DNA of 64,000 nt from Blepharisma japonicum (lineage: Eukaryota > Ciliophora > Heterotrichea > Heterotrichida > Blepharismidae). The stretch is from NCBI GenBank assembly GCA_949751835.1, contig CATKHK010000066.1:1-64000 (forward strand). The letters are read 5' to 3'. A program made the translations under genes and the position numbers. The notes under the pieces are model-generated. The model made no database searches. It was not told the origin of the DNA and was given only the letters and a program-made list of their open reading frames with translations. Shown here one piece after another: positions 44,396 through 56,603 of this stretch (the first letter of the stretch is position 1; the number at the start of each line of letters is the position of its first letter).

Positions 44396-44615
44396 TATAA
44401 ATAATAAGCTATGCAGACAATAAATTTAATAGTCTAAAAATAATTTTTTAGTTATATAATTTAAATACAAATTTTTTAATTATATAATTTAAATTAATAT
44501 TTTTCTGATTTTTATAGAAATAGTCTCAAAATTAAGATAAACTAGGCAGATTTTCAATTCATAGCTAATTTATCATGGCTTTTAAATATTTAACTTCATT
44601 ATTTAAACAGAGCAA

Positions 44616-46400
44616 ATGGGCACAAGTGATGACAGTTCAGTTGTTATGGACAACGAAGAAGAAAGTAGCAAGGACTATAGAATTGGTGGATACCACCCAG
44701 TCCATTTAAATGAAGTTTTTGCCAATCGATACATTGTAGTTCAAAAGCTAGGATGGGGACATTTTTCGACCGTATGGCTTTGCAAGGACACAAAATTCGG
44801 CACATTTGTTGCAATGAAAGTCCAAAAGTCAGCCCCAAATTACACTGAAGCCGCCTATGACGAAGTAGACCTATTATTAAAAATTGCAGGCTCCTACAAA
44901 GATCCAGCATGGGCGGAATCATTGACAGGCCACCTAAAAGGGCTTCCATATGAAGAAAGACTTAAAAAAGAAGGAAATCTCGCTGAGTTTACATTTGTGG
45001 TGCAGTTTCTCAATACTTTTACACACACAGGGATCAATGGAACTCATGTGTGTATGATTTTTGAAATTTTAGGCGTGAACTTGTTAGAAATAATTAAAAG
45101 ATTTAATTACCAAGGCATCCCAGTGCAAATGGTCAGGAATATAACCCATCAGGTCTTAATTGGGCTGGATTATTTGCATAGGATATGTGGGATTATACAC
45201 ACAGATTTAAAGCCTGAAAACGTCCTCGTGCAGCTTACTCAAGCACAGATAAAAGATATATTGACAAGAGGGCTGCTTCTAAACCAAGACCAAGTCAGCA
45301 GACTACCAAAAGACCCACCGTTATCTGTGCTATATCAGCCTATAACAGGTAATGAAGAAGATGAAAAAAGGAAGAAAAAAGCAGAAAAAAGGAAAAGATA
45401 TAGGCAAAGAAAGAAAGAAGAAATGAAAAAGAAAAAACAAGAAATCAGTGAAATCCAGAAAAGCACGTCAACTCAAGACTCAGTTACTGAGAAGCCGAAG
45501 AAAAGAAAGCGAAAACACAAGAAAAAAGAGTCTGAAGCAGCAGAAGAGGAAGAAATATGTGATTTCCAAGAAGCAGACTTGTTGAGAAGCTTACAAAGTT
45601 CACATTTTGACCTTGGGAATGAAGTCAACGTCAAAATTGCGGATTTAGGAAATGCTTGCTGGGTCCATCATCACTTTGCAACTGAAATCCAAACAAGGCA
45701 GTATAGGTCACCTGAAGTAATTTTGGGGATCGCATATAACCATACAGCTGATATATGAAGTCTTGCATGTATGCTTTTTGAGCTACTTACAGGTGACTTC
45801 TTATTTGAGCCTAAATCTGGCTCAGATTTTGATAAAAATCAAGACCATCTTGCCCAGATGATGGAAACTATTGGCCTTATGCCAAAAACCTGGGCTCTTT
45901 CTGGCAGTCAAGCTAAACAATTTCTGAATAAGCACGGAAGGCTTCGATCAATAAACCATTTAAAAATTTGGCTGCTTAAAGACGTTTTGATAGAGAAATA
46001 TAGATTTAAGCCATCTGAAGCTGAGTTTTTATCAGATTTTATGCTCCCTATGCTTGTATTCCAGCCAGAAAAAAGAGCTTCAGCTCTGGACTGTTTAAAA
46101 CATCAATGGCTCAGAGCAACGAATTCAGATATCAAAATGACTGATGAAGATTACGAAGCCTATATTAGAAGTATAGAAGAAAAGCGAAATGAAAATATTT
46201 TAAAGTACGAAAGAGGAGAATATGTGAGCTCCCCAGAAATCCCTGGGGATTTAAGCCATGAGTCTGCTGATGAAGAAGATAATTTGTCTTCTGATGATAA
46301 CGATTGGTCAGAAGAGGAAGGAGAGGTAGTTAAAGGAATCTCTGAAGAAGAGTATCATTTAAAGATGCTAAAGGCAAAAAGTAAGTTGGAAGTTGAATAA
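44616..46400 (+). CDS. SRPK: SR-protein kinase (SRPK family)
   Basis: 594 aa. The kinase domain is split by a long basic spacer: N-lobe and catalytic loop at 40-215 (LGWGHFSTVWLCKD, IIHTDLKPENVLV), spacer at about 240-325 (KKRKRKHKKKES), then ADLGNACWVHHHFATEIQTR, QYRSPEVILG and the C-lobe. The split layout and the DLGNACW/TRQYRSPEV motifs are diagnostic of SRPK. One TGA codes the invariant Trp of DI-W-SLACM. SRPKs phosphorylate Arg-Ser domains of splicing factors, which is of interest in a lineage with 15-nt introns. The acidic C-terminal tail is not part of the fold. Confidence 0.95.
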
Positions 46401-46462
46401 TGAATTTAGTATAATTACAAATATGGAATATTTATTAATTTCTTCAAAATTTGTTAATTAAT

Positions 46463-46924
46463 TTAGCATCATCTGCTCTCTAAATCAATAAATAAAGGAA
46501 CTTTGTGAATTGTCTCGTTTGAATTTCGCCTACTAGAAAATGCACTATTTTCTGGGCTGCTTGAAGCGGTTTCTTGAGAACTTTCTTTGTGGGAAAATTG
46601 GCATTTATTTCCGTAAACACAGTAGCCTTTGTCTTGATAAAGCTTGCATTCTTTGGTTTTTAAAGCGAGACATATTTGTGTCTTATCTCTGAGTTCTGTG
46701 TCACCATGTGCAAAAGCGCATTTTTCTCCAAATTCACAATGGCCGGCTTCCCAGTTTTTGCACATCTCAGTTTTGTATTTTATTTGAAAATCGAGTTCAG
46801 CTGTTCTGCTTTTTAAAGATAAATTAGTTTTCATTTGAGAAAGCATTGTACTGGTTGGTGAAATCGGAGCGATCTCTGGAGGTTTGCCAATGATTTTACT
46901 TTTGGTGCTGTATTGGATACTCAT
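46463..46924 (-). CDS. Tandem CCCH zinc-finger protein (TIS11-like)
   Basis: 153 aa; the true end is a TAA at 46463, because the TGA at 46469-46471 is Trp (LESR-W-C). Two CCCH fingers: finger 1 YKTEMCKNWEAGHCEFGEKC…FAHG is the canonical tristetraprolin form; finger 2, KECKLYQDKGYCVYGNKCQF with SHK, is typical in spacing. Such proteins bind AU-rich RNA and promote decay. The flanking sequence is Ser-rich. Confidence 0.9.
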
Positions 46925-47159
46925 AATTTTTTAATTAAATTATAAAATGACCAGTTAAAAATGGATGATTAGCGTTTTGAACAGTTTACATAAAATTCTA
47001 AAATAGTTCTGTTATTATTTTTTATTAATAAATAATAAAATTTATCAAAATAATTTCCTATATTTAAAAATAAAACAAATGGCTACGTTATAACAAATTT
47101 CAAGTATACTTTTATGCAAGTGTAAATTAATGATAAATCTAATTTGCTATAATTTTTGT

Positions 47160-48362
47160 TTATAGATCTTCAGATGGGTAATCAGCTGCTTGATCTTTAC
47201 CATCCCAAGGTTCTATATTTTTTATTGACGGAAGCTCACAGAATTCTTCTAAAGAAACTCCTCCGATTAAAAATTTGATAACAAACAAGCTTAATTCTTG
47301 AAGGCTAAATGAGCCTTTCATTTGTGCAAAACTTGAGTATTTTAGGCTTAATCCTACAACAGCTGGATATCCCATTCCAATCCCAAAAAGTTGCTCAAGA
47401 TCATAATAATCTCCTGCTTGTGCCCACAAAAAGGATACTGATTTTCCTCTATTTCTTTTAATTAATTCTTGGATCATTTCTAAATATTTTTGTCTTTCTT
47501 CAGCTGAACTGTCATAAATATGAGGCAAAAATGCAATAATGCAAGATTTTTCTTCACAATACTGAGATAGAATTTCTTCATTTGTAAGCTGCGCAATTGG
47601 CATAGAAATTCCATAAGATTCAAGTTTTTCATAAACTGCTTTTACTATACTCTCCGCAGTCCTTGGGCTTATAGATTCATATACCTCTTTTGAATTTGGA
47701 GGGAAAATCCTTATAGAGGGATATTCAGTTATTTTATATCTCATTGCTATTTCTGAGTTCTCTATAGCATCTATTTTCCCTATTTTTATAATTTTTTTTA
47801 ATTTATCAGCAGCTTTTGTCCATTCTGGTGCAAGTTGTTTGCTATATAAGCATCAAGGAGCATAGAAATTTATGACTCAAGGATCTTTGCTTTTTATAAC
47901 AGCACTTTCGAAATTTGTATCATTTAAGATGTACACATCATTCTCTATAATAGTAGTGTTATGTAATGGGTCTTTTTCAAGCTGTCTTAAGACAAAAGAA
48001 ATAAAGGACTTTGCAGATTTTTCTCCTGTATAGTCTCGGGGCTTGTTCTTGTTTGCCGAAAACACCTTAAAAGTTGGGTATTTTTTTATTTCATAAGTTT
48101 GGCCTAATATATAGTCTTTAGTCATATCTATAGCTCCGAGTTTGGCAATACCTTTAAGAGTCTCTGCTGCTATTTCATAATCAGAAACTAGCTTTTGACA
48201 AAGACCACACCATGGAGAAAAAAATTCTATCATTCAAAAGTCTTCTGACTTCAACACTTCAGAATCAAAATTAGATTCAGTAAGCTGAACTACAGAGCTG
48301 CTTTTCGAGTAAATAAAATCAGCAAATAGAGCAATAAAAATTAGGAAATATGCTAATTCCAT
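47160..48362 (-). CDS. PDI-like protein with two degenerate thioredoxin sites
   Basis: 400 aa with a signal peptide (MELAYFLIFIALFADFIYS). Trx domain 1 (about 22-140) has CGLC at 52-55 (FFSPWCGLCQKLV); Trx domain 2 (about 145-270) reads FYAPWCLYSKQLAPEW, where the second active Cys is Ser and the middle pair is Leu-Tyr. A third, b-type domain and a strand-rich end follow. Three TGA codons are Trp (DF-W-MIEFF, DP-W-VINF, AP-W-CLYS). Layout resembles P5/PDIA6. The C-terminus is SEDL, a possible weak ER-retention signal in place of KDEL. Chaperone function is likelier than full oxidoreductase activity. Confidence 0.88.
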
Positions 48363-48556
48363 TAATATAATGAAGCATATTAGCAGAATGAGCTTTCCCT
48401 TATTTTTATATTTTATAATTATTATCAATAAAAGGGTTAAAAATGTCGAATTGCATGGTTGTGAGACATCAGATTAAAATATCAATGTACTATAGATTAA
48501 TTTTATTTAATAATGATAAAGTATTAAGATTAAATAGCTTAAGTTCTGAAATTAAA

Positions 48557-49609
48557 ATGGAATCTAATAGGGAAAATATTGAAGACGCTTGAAGTCAAGC
48601 AGAACCTTCATATAAAAGAAGAGTAAATAAGGCTCAATCTAACCAAAAGAAACCTAAAAATAAAAAACCGAAGGCAAAAATACGCAATTTTGATTCAAAA
48701 CAAAGCTTTGTCCAAGATATCATCAGTCAATATCCTCAAGATAGGTCTGAAGAATTTTATGATGAAAAAATTATTGAAAAATTGATCCCACAGTATAGTT
48801 CTTATCAATATGACTTAGATGCTTCAGACGAATTCTCTATTGAAATCCCTCTACACAAACAAATAATGCTAGAGTTCCACACAAAACAATGTAATCCAAA
48901 CTGCAGAAAAACTGATTGCATAAACTACCACAAAGACAATGAAAGAAGGCGACCTCCTAAACGAATGCCAAATGGCCTATGAAACTACCGGCCTCGTCTT
49001 TGTAATTATTCAAATAACTGTGACCAAAAAGATAAATGCACATTTGCTCATTCAGAAGATGAATTAAAATACCATCCACTGAAATACAAAACCAAAAAAT
49101 GCAGATTTAATGATGGATCATGCTCTCTGGGCGATTATTGTCCTTTTGCTCATGATGATTTTAGAACCCCCTCCGCATTCTCTATTAGCAGCCATATTCA
49201 GCCAAGTTCTCTTTCATTAAGCCAACATAATGAGTCTTCAAATAAATCTGGGGCTGATACTACTATAGAGACTGAAATCAGTACAGAAGTTGAAGAAGAA
49301 GAGAAACAAGAAGAGCGTAAAGAAGTAAAAAAGAAGGTAAGGGAACCTAAGATAAACCAAGCACAGGTAGAAAAAGAAATCAGAATGCTGTTTGAAGATA
49401 ATGCAAGACTTGATGAGCTAATAAAAGAAGAGCAGGATAAAGTAGAAGCTCTAGGGTTTTATATTTGTGCATATTGCAAGTCAGATATGCCAAGCTATGT
49501 GATGTCTTGTGGACATTTATGCTGCTCAAGCTGCAAAACACTATCTACATGCAAAATCTGCAAAGTACTGATTCGTTCTAAAATATTAATCAAAGATGTT
49601 CAAGATTAA
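48557..49609 (+). CDS. Unkempt-like CCCH and RING protein
   Basis: 350 aa with two TGA codons read as Trp (EDA-W-SQAE, NGL-W-NYRP). After a basic N-terminus come Cys/His clusters: CNPNCRKTDCINYHKDNERR, then RPRLCNYSNNCDQKDKCTFA with H, and CRFNDGSCSLGDYCPFAHDD. The pattern KTDC..YH..ERRR…LKYKTKKC follows Unkempt and plant ARR-type CCCH proteins. The C-terminus is a RING-like domain, CAYCKSDMPSYVMSCGHLCC followed by SSC and CKIC. Unkempt proteins bind mRNA and can act as E3 ligases. Confidence 0.88.
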
Positions 49610-49691
49610 TTGAAGCAGGCTTAAAACTTTATATTTCGCTATAATTTAATAGATATTACAAAAATCAATATGAAATAACACTCAGTATATA

Positions 49692-51824
49692 ATGGAACAG
49701 AACAGAATAGAAAAATTACGTTCAAAATACATTGGGCTTCACTCCTCTAGATTCCAATCCTGCTTTATAACTCACAACAACACTTCCTCAGTTTTCTACG
49801 CAAAAGGAAGCTACATATGCAAGCGCAATGCAGAAACCTTAGACGAGATTTATTCCTTTAAAGCTCATGACACCTCAATCATGGTGCTCCTCCCAATCCC
49901 TGTCCTATCTCCAACTCACATAATTTCCATTACTTATTCAGGAGATATGGGCTTATACACACTAGAAGGTTCTCTTCTTCATTACTTAGAAACTGAAAAC
50001 CAAAATCAAGGTTTTCAAAAACTCCTTAGACATGGCTGTACCAATAATCTTGGGACTTTATTAGCAACAGTTTCACTCTATGGGAACTATAATGGCGTTA
50101 TTGAAGTCTGAAAAATCAGCGTTGAGCAAGGGTTTTCCAAGATTTTAACGTTTAGAGGGAATTATAAAAATTGTGAATTTTCGCATCTGGATCATTTATT
50201 TATGATAAGAGAAACTGCTATTGATGACGGAGAACCTTTAAGCCAGCATCAAAGTGATTTGCCAATTTCTGAAGAAAACGCGCTTATTAATTTTTTATTA
50301 GAAGAAGAAAATGAATCAATTGAGGAATACCAAGAAAGAATAGGAAAAAGGCATAAAAAGGTGGTAAGCTACTATATTTCACTTACAAAGAATTTAGAAG
50401 GCGAGATAGAACAGAATTTTATTTTTTATCCATGCTATGCAAGGGTTAACTGCATAAAATCAAATCACTTAGGCCAAGTTGTCCTTGGATTTTTAACCAG
50501 AATGATCGTAGTCTGGGATATAGAAACTTTGACACCTCTTCATACACTTCATATGGAAGGCAATGGCTCAATCTCATGTCTTGAATTTATTGGCTCAAAT
50601 GTATACTTTTCTCCTCTATCTGAATATTTTTGTAAATTTTCAATTAATCAGTCTCCAATTGAAAAATTATTTGACGTAAAAAATGGGTCTTATCCTGAGC
50701 TTTATATTGTAAGGACAGATCAAGAATGGATAAATAGGACAACTTGATATTATGGATGGGTTGAGCCTGAGGTTACTCTTATTGGGTTTAATGAAAATGG
50801 AATATCAAATGCAAGGTTTAAGAATTTTTTAGAGGGGGGAGAAATTATAGAAAGCAAACATATTGATTTGTTTAAGGTCACGTGCTGTGGGCTGTCGATT
50901 AATCCTCAAGGAACTCATGTAGCGATTGGAGATTTTGATGGTAGTGTTATGATATTTACATTAGATAATTGTACGCTTGTAGCTAGAACACATGTTAATA
51001 CTAGCGTTCGATGCATCATATGAGACTTAGAAGGAATAAATCTTTACATCGGAACTTTAGATGGACAAATAATACTCATATCTGATGTGCTCAGCCAAAT
51101 TCAAGAACCAATTACATTAATTATAGTTGAAGAAAGCGTAGTATGCATGAGCTGAAAAGAAGCCCCAATCAAAAATCTCATGGCTGTAGGCACAACAAAA
51201 GGCGATCTTTTCATTTTCACATATCAAGATGGCATTCTTTACCAAGAGCAGAAGATTTTAGCCCACGATAAGCAAGAATGAAATGATGATGTCAAATTCG
51301 GGTCATTATCCTTATTCAGCGAAATTTGGACTTTAGCATGGTCTCCAAGCTCTTCAGAAATAGTTGCAACTGGATCTGAAGACCAAACAGTCTCAGTTTG
51401 GAATTGGAAAACTAGTGAATGTTTAGTTACTCTTCCAAAGCACAAAAGAGCTGTCACAGGAGTCCGATGGGCTGCTATATCTGAAACCAATATAAAAGGC
51501 AGCATATTAACCGAAATTTTCGTAACTTGTTCTGACGACCAAAGCTTAAGACTATACGACCCCAAAACTTGAACAATACTTCACATTTTTAATACCAGTA
51601 TCATTAAAGAATGGCACACAGTCACTTACACTTCAATAGAAGAAGGAAAATCCCGTGTAGCCTGTGTGACTCAAAATGGAAATTTATTCATCATAAATTT
51701 ACGCACTTTAGATTACGACTTTATAGGAAGAATCCACAATGGCTCAATTGAAGGGTTAGACTGGAAAGGTGGGTATATCGCTACATGTTCTGCTGAAGTG
51801 TTAGCTTGCATTATAGAAATTTAA
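49692..51824 (+). CDS. WD40-repeat protein
   Basis: 710 aa with six TGA codons read as Trp, four of them at WD-blade ends or starts (VIEV-W-KIS, CII-W-DLEG, CMS-W-KEAP, PKT-W-TILH). Around ten WD-like blades are visible, for example VVLGFLTRMIVVWDIETLTP and SEIVATGSEDQTVSVWNWKT. It may form one or two propellers and acts as a scaffold. I do not recognise the orthologue. It ends 13 bp from the convergent CDPK stop. Confidence 0.85.
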
Positions 51825-51837
51825 GGTTAATGGATTA

Positions 51838-53244
51838 TTAAGATCTTCCTAAAGAACTAAGTCTTCTTGAGTTCATCACAGAAATAAATTCATTGAAGTC
51901 AATTTCACCATCATTATTTCTGTCAGCTTCTTTGATCAAGCTTTCATACATGCTCAAATCTAGATTTCCTTCTTTTCCCAATATTTGTCTGATCTCGTCA
52001 GCTGAGATTTTTCCACTTTGGTCTCTATCAAAAGTTTCAAAGGCACCCCTTAGCCTTTCTTCTTGAAGATAAATGCTTTCATCTATTGTAGCGGCCAAAA
52101 ATTCAGAATAGTCAACGCTACCGCTTTTATCGACATCCATACCTTTGAGAATCCCTTCAATATTTTCTCCAATGCCGCCTAAACCTGATATGCCTTGTTC
52201 AAGCTCTCTTAAAGTGATGGTTCCGTCTCCATTTGCATCAAGTCTTATAAAAGCATTTCTAAGCTCATTAATTTCATTATCCGAGCATTGGGTTGCAATA
52301 CACATTAAAACTGCTTTTTTAAGCCTGCATTCATCTCTGAATTCTCTTAGAGAGTCAACGTTAAAGTCTAAAGGAGTATCAGGCAATTCTTCATGAGCTG
52401 CAATCCAAGGATGAGCTAAAGCTTGCTCAACGTCAAATCTTTCTTCTACATTAACTTTTAATAGATTAGATATGAGGTCTTTTGCCTGCTCAGAAACGTT
52501 CTGCCATTCTGGTCTATCAAAATTATAGGATCCAGCTCTGACTTTTTCAAGAATTCCAGCTTCATTTCGTGCAAAGAAAGGGGGGTAGCCTGAAAGTAAA
52601 ATATATAAGATTACACCACAGCTTCATAGGTCGCAGGTTTTACCATAACCTCTTCCAGCTAGGATTTCTGGAGCAATATAGAAAGGTGTACCAGCTCTTG
52701 TAACCATTGGGCTACTTTCTGGGGTAAAGATCTTGGAGAGCCCAAAATCGATTAATTTCAGCGAAGATTGAGATGCAGGGCTAGAAGCGAAAATCAGGTT
52801 TTCTGGTTTTAGATCTCGGTGAACAATATCGTGCATGTGCAAGTATCTGATTGCGCTTAAGACTTGGTGAAATAGCCCAGCTGCAATTCGTTCACTTACG
52901 CGCTTATTTTCGATTATGTAGTTGAATAGTTCACCTCCAGTGCAAAAATCCATAACTAAGTAAATATTCCTTGAGTTTTCATAGACTTCGTAGAGCTTGA
53001 TAACATTTGGGTGATCTGCATCCTTCATTATACCAATCTCTGTTTCCAATCTTGAAGGGTTTCTAATCCTGGATTTAGGGATTGATTTGATTGCTCTGAT
53101 TTGGCCAGTCGTTTTATGTGTTGCGACATAAACCGTTCCATAGGATCCATCTCCAAGCTTATTTCCGAGTTCATAGTGATCTTTGATATCTTCTTGGGAA
53201 AACATAACAAAGTATGATTTCTTTACCACTACGTTGTCTACCAT
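51838..53244 (-). CDS. Calcium-dependent protein kinase (CDPK)
   Basis: 468 aa. Kinase domain about 22-283 (LGDGSYGTVYVATHKTTG, VHRDLKPENL, IDFGLSKIF, GTPFYIAPEIL), an autoinhibitory/junction helix, then four EF-hands in the last 150 residues: DANGDGTITLRE, DVDKSGSVDYSE, DRDQSGKISADE and DRNNDGEIDFNE, all with intact D-x-[DN]-x-[DSN]-G loops. One TGA is Trp at CDL-W-SCGV. CDPKs couple Ca2+ directly to phosphorylation and are typical of ciliates, apicomplexans and plants. Confidence 0.96.
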
Positions 53245-54096
53245 TAATAAAATATTGGAGATTCATCTATTTCGTATATAATTAAGGCATATTTAAATGA
53301 ATTATTTATGCAATAAAATATTATTTATTTGTCATTGTAAATCACATTAAATTAAGTCGACAAATAATATAGTTTATTATTTAAAATAATTAATAACATG
53401 AGAAAATCTGATGATGAGCTTTTTAAGTAAAAAATTGTGTTTGAGAATTTAAAATTGATTGGGGTGGTTATAGGTAATTTTGACACTTGAATTATAGTTG
53501 GATGCAAGTATTGCTAAAAATTAGTAATTACTGAATATATACCTTTATCCTTGGTATATTCAGAGCTATAAAGTGGCAAGTTTATATGTGATCATAAATA
53601 GTTGTTAGCATTATTGTAGCATTGACTCGCTTGTACTCAGAAGCATATTTAACTTAAATAGTTTTAAATTCAAATTCAACCCATTTCTTGCTGCCTTATA
53701 AATTATAAAGACAATTTACTTTAAATTTTACTAAAAAGAAATCAAAATTTATATCAGTGTTTCTAATTACTGAATATTTTACTGATTTTATTCGCCATGA
53801 AAATTCATAGACTTTCTATTATATCAAAACCAAAATACCTTCAAAGATAATCATTGCTGATGAAAACTGAAATACTTTTTAAATCGGTTACATCTTTTTT
53901 ATCCTTTCAGCCAAATAAAAAATATAAATTGGTAGAATAAGAATTTCCCAATTAATATTTAAATAGGCTAATCTTATACATTAATAAATTCTTATCTAAA
54001 TTTTAATACCAGCCCTAATGTGCTAAAAATTGCCCAAAAATTGAATAGCTTAATATGAGAAAAAAGAAAATTGCAATAAATTGATTTAAATTATAA
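53245..54096. other. Longest intergenic region, no gene seen
   Basis: 852 bp, very AT-rich. All short frames end within about 20 codons with TGA as Trp. No tRNA, repeat or structured element recognised. Confidence 0.55.
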
Positions 54097-54447
54097 TTAA
54101 AACATAATGCAGGTGCAAGAGCATTTATCGCCATTGATTCGCATTGATACCAATTGATCTAAATTTTGGTTTGAGTTAAACGTGTTTCTTTTTTGATTAG
54201 AAGCATGTGTTTTTAAGCTGTTAGCTGCTGTACTTTTATTTCCTTTGACAGCTTTTGAATTTTTGTCAACTCCTAACTCTGGAGATAAATCTGTGTCTGA
54301 CTCATCTTCAGAGATAGAACTTAGTTGTTTAAATGCATTCCCAGATTTATATTGGGAAGAGTAGTTTGTGGGTGATGATCTTTCGCTGTGCTCATTTCTT
54401 TCAGAAACTTCTGATATGTTGCTTAGAGCTCTGCAGTAATCAACCAT
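54097..54447 (-). CDS. Small Ser-rich protein with CaaX box
   Basis: 116 aa, disordered, Ser/Asn-rich (SSISEDESDTDLSPELGVDK). It ends KCSCTCIMF: CIMF fits a CaaX prenylation box and CSCTC adds up to three possible palmitoylation Cys. It has the same general plan as the protein at 36726-37181 but no clear sequence similarity apart from that. Confidence 0.63.
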   Translation of the reverse strand: MVDYCRALSNISEVSERNEHSERSSPTNYSSQYKSGNAFKQLSSISEDESDTDLSPELGVDKNSKAVKGNKSTAANSLKTHASNQKRNTFNSNQNLDQLVSMRINGDKCSCTCIMF

Positions 54448-54843
54448 TTATATATAATAATACAACAACAGTTATCAGCATAGCTTATGAATAGGAATTG
54501 GCAATTAATACTTTTAAAGATTTTTTAATAGTTTAAAAACATTTAAACAATTATTTTTCAATTTGACTCACTTCAAAAAAGGCTTTTTGCAATAGATAGG
54601 ATTATAAAAAAAAACCAATATGAAACAGACCTATTAATTTTGTATTGGCTTGATTTACCTCTTCATATTAAAGTATATTTATTTAAATATTAATCAAGCC
54701 TTTTTCAATTGGAAAATAACTTATGATTTAGTTTTTCCTCATTATTGAAATTTTATATAAATTAATTATTTATCACAGTAGTTCTCGGCATATTTAATAA
54801 TTATGTCGGTATCGTTCGATTTATTGTCTAATTAAAGTTAGAT
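54448..54843. other. Intergenic region, no gene seen
   Basis: 396 bp of AT-rich DNA between two tandem minus-strand genes; nothing recognised. Confidence 0.5.
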
Positions 54844-56325
54844 TTAAAAAAAGCTATCATCTGGCTCGTCTGGCTCTTCTGGGCTGTCCAACGGAGTTGT
54901 ACCAGGCTGCACATTCCTAAAAGGCGGTGGTTCTTTAAAGCTCACCACAAAAGAATTAGAATCGCTTAGCAAGTTAGCTTGGAAGTTCTGAATTGAGTTT
55001 GTCTCTAGCATTTGTCTTGATACAAATAACTGGCCTTCTATAACCTTTAAAGCATTTCCCATCTCATTCATTTTTTCATTAACTTTATTCTCAGCAATGA
55101 CCGCTTTTCCTCTAAAATCTTCACTTTTATTATTTCCTGACCTCATCAGCTGCCTTTGCAAAGTCTCAATCATTCCAACAGATTCTTTTATTTTTCCAAA
55201 ATTTTTAGCACTGTTGTTTTTTAGTGTTTCATGACTATTTTTTGCTTCTTCCACGTTATTTTGCACTTCTCCGATTTCGTTTCTCAGTGTGGTTTTGATT
55301 TCTTCATCAAAAGTGACGTTTTGTGTTATAGCTTCTTTTAATTTTTCTTGAAAAGTTTCATTGAATTCAACGGCTGAGTTTATGCTGTCTTCTAGAATTT
55401 CTAATCCGCTGATAACATAGCCTAAAACGTTCATGATATCTTGGTTAGTTCTTTCAGAAAGTTTAGCATGTTTATCTTCAATTGACATATCATCCTATAT
55501 TATTTTTACATTTAGAAGCAAATAGTCAGGAAATCTTATTTCTAGCCTGATAGATTGCATTAAAGACTTCAAGGATAAAATTTCTTGCTGCATTTTTTGG
55601 CGAAGTCTGAATTGCTTAATCTGAATAAAAATTACTTCAAGTTCTGCATTTAGCTCTTCAACAGAGTGCTCAATTACTTTAAAAAGCTCTTCTTTTATCC
55701 AGTCAGCGTCTTTTTCGAGCTGTATTAGTGCTTCTTCATATAATAATTCTGGGATAATTATTTCTATTTGTTCTTCGAATGCTTTATACTGTTCTGCTAT
55801 TTCAGTTTTATAAGCTGCAAGCTCATTAGTTAATTGAGCTAGTGTCTCAATTATTCCTTCTTTTAATGCAATTTGTTGTTTCTAAATATTTATAACCTTT
55901 ACGCCTATATTTCTTTCTAAAGGAAGAAGCAGCATTTTGTCTTTGAATCCTTCAATTTCTGCTTCAAATTTCGAATGGTCTTCTGCAGGAATGCTAACTG
56001 CTTCGTTTTCAATGGTTTCAGTGCTTTTTATTAATTTATTTAGAAAATTTGCTTGTTCTTCTACTTCTTTTTCGAGGTTTTGGTAGTCTTCAATTGATTT
56101 TAATAGTCATCCTTCTGCTTCACGAAGTTTTGAAACTTGAGGGATGAGTGGCAAAAGAGATAGAAAATCATTCTTGTCAGTTGATGACCTTTATAATTCA
56201 TACTCTGAAACAGAACGCTCCAGCATTTGTAGTTTGGCTTCTGGACATTTGGGGTCGTTGACTAGCTTTTGTTTGATAACTTTGTATTTTGGAGCTTTGT
56301 GGTTGGTAGGAGGTGCAAAGCTCAT
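54844..56325 (-). CDS. Coiled-coil protein with three 15-nt introns
   Basis: 478 aa over four exons: 56325-56204, 56188-55897, 55881-55510 and 55494-54844. It begins MSFAPPTNHKAPKYKVIKQK. Only removal of all three introns gives a single open frame; without them the gene appears as scattered fragments. One TGA is Trp (EG-W-LLKSI). Nearly all of it is helical (LEKEVEEQANFLNKLIKSTE; LEKDADWIKEELFKVIEHSV), with an acidic Pro-rich C-terminus (PLDSPEEPDEPDDSFF). No family recognised. It is the most intron-rich gene in the window. Confidence 0.82.
55495..55509 (-). other. 15-nt intron 3, coiled-coil gene
   Basis: Sense sequence GTAAAAATAATATAG, phase 0; removes an in-frame TAG and joins DYLLLN to DDMSIEDKH. 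Confidence 0.88.
55882..55896 (-). other. 15-nt intron 2, coiled-coil gene
   Basis: Sense sequence GTTATAAATATTTAG, phase 0; removes an in-frame TAG and joins NIGVK to KQQIALKEG. The GTT start differs from the common GTA. Confidence 0.82.
56189..56203 (-). other. 15-nt intron 1, coiled-coil gene
   Basis: Sense sequence GTATGAATTATAAAG, phase 2. It removes an in-frame TAA and joins RSVSE to SSTDKN. The end AAG instead of TAG is unusual here. Confidence 0.7.
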
Positions 56326-56603
56326 TTAAATAATTAATGGTTTAGTTTGGTAATATAAGATTTACTGCTCATTTGAATATGAAAAAGATATTTATAAATA
56401 CACATTATTTTCCTCTATTATAGATATAGCTTATTTCGGATGTAGAGTAATAGCCTATAATTAAGGAAATTTATTTAATAATCAGTTTAATTACTGTCTT
56501 CAACTTCAATTATTGTCTTTCTTCTCTAGCTATCCTTAAATTGGAGCAGGTACGATAAGAATTATTATATTCATATAAAATTTGCATTTATTTTATTAAT
56601 AAA

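Noticed and set aside
53400-53540. Possible box C/D snoRNA (TGATGA near 53411, CTGA near 53531)
   Set aside because: No terminal stem or C'/D' pair; such short motifs are frequent by chance.
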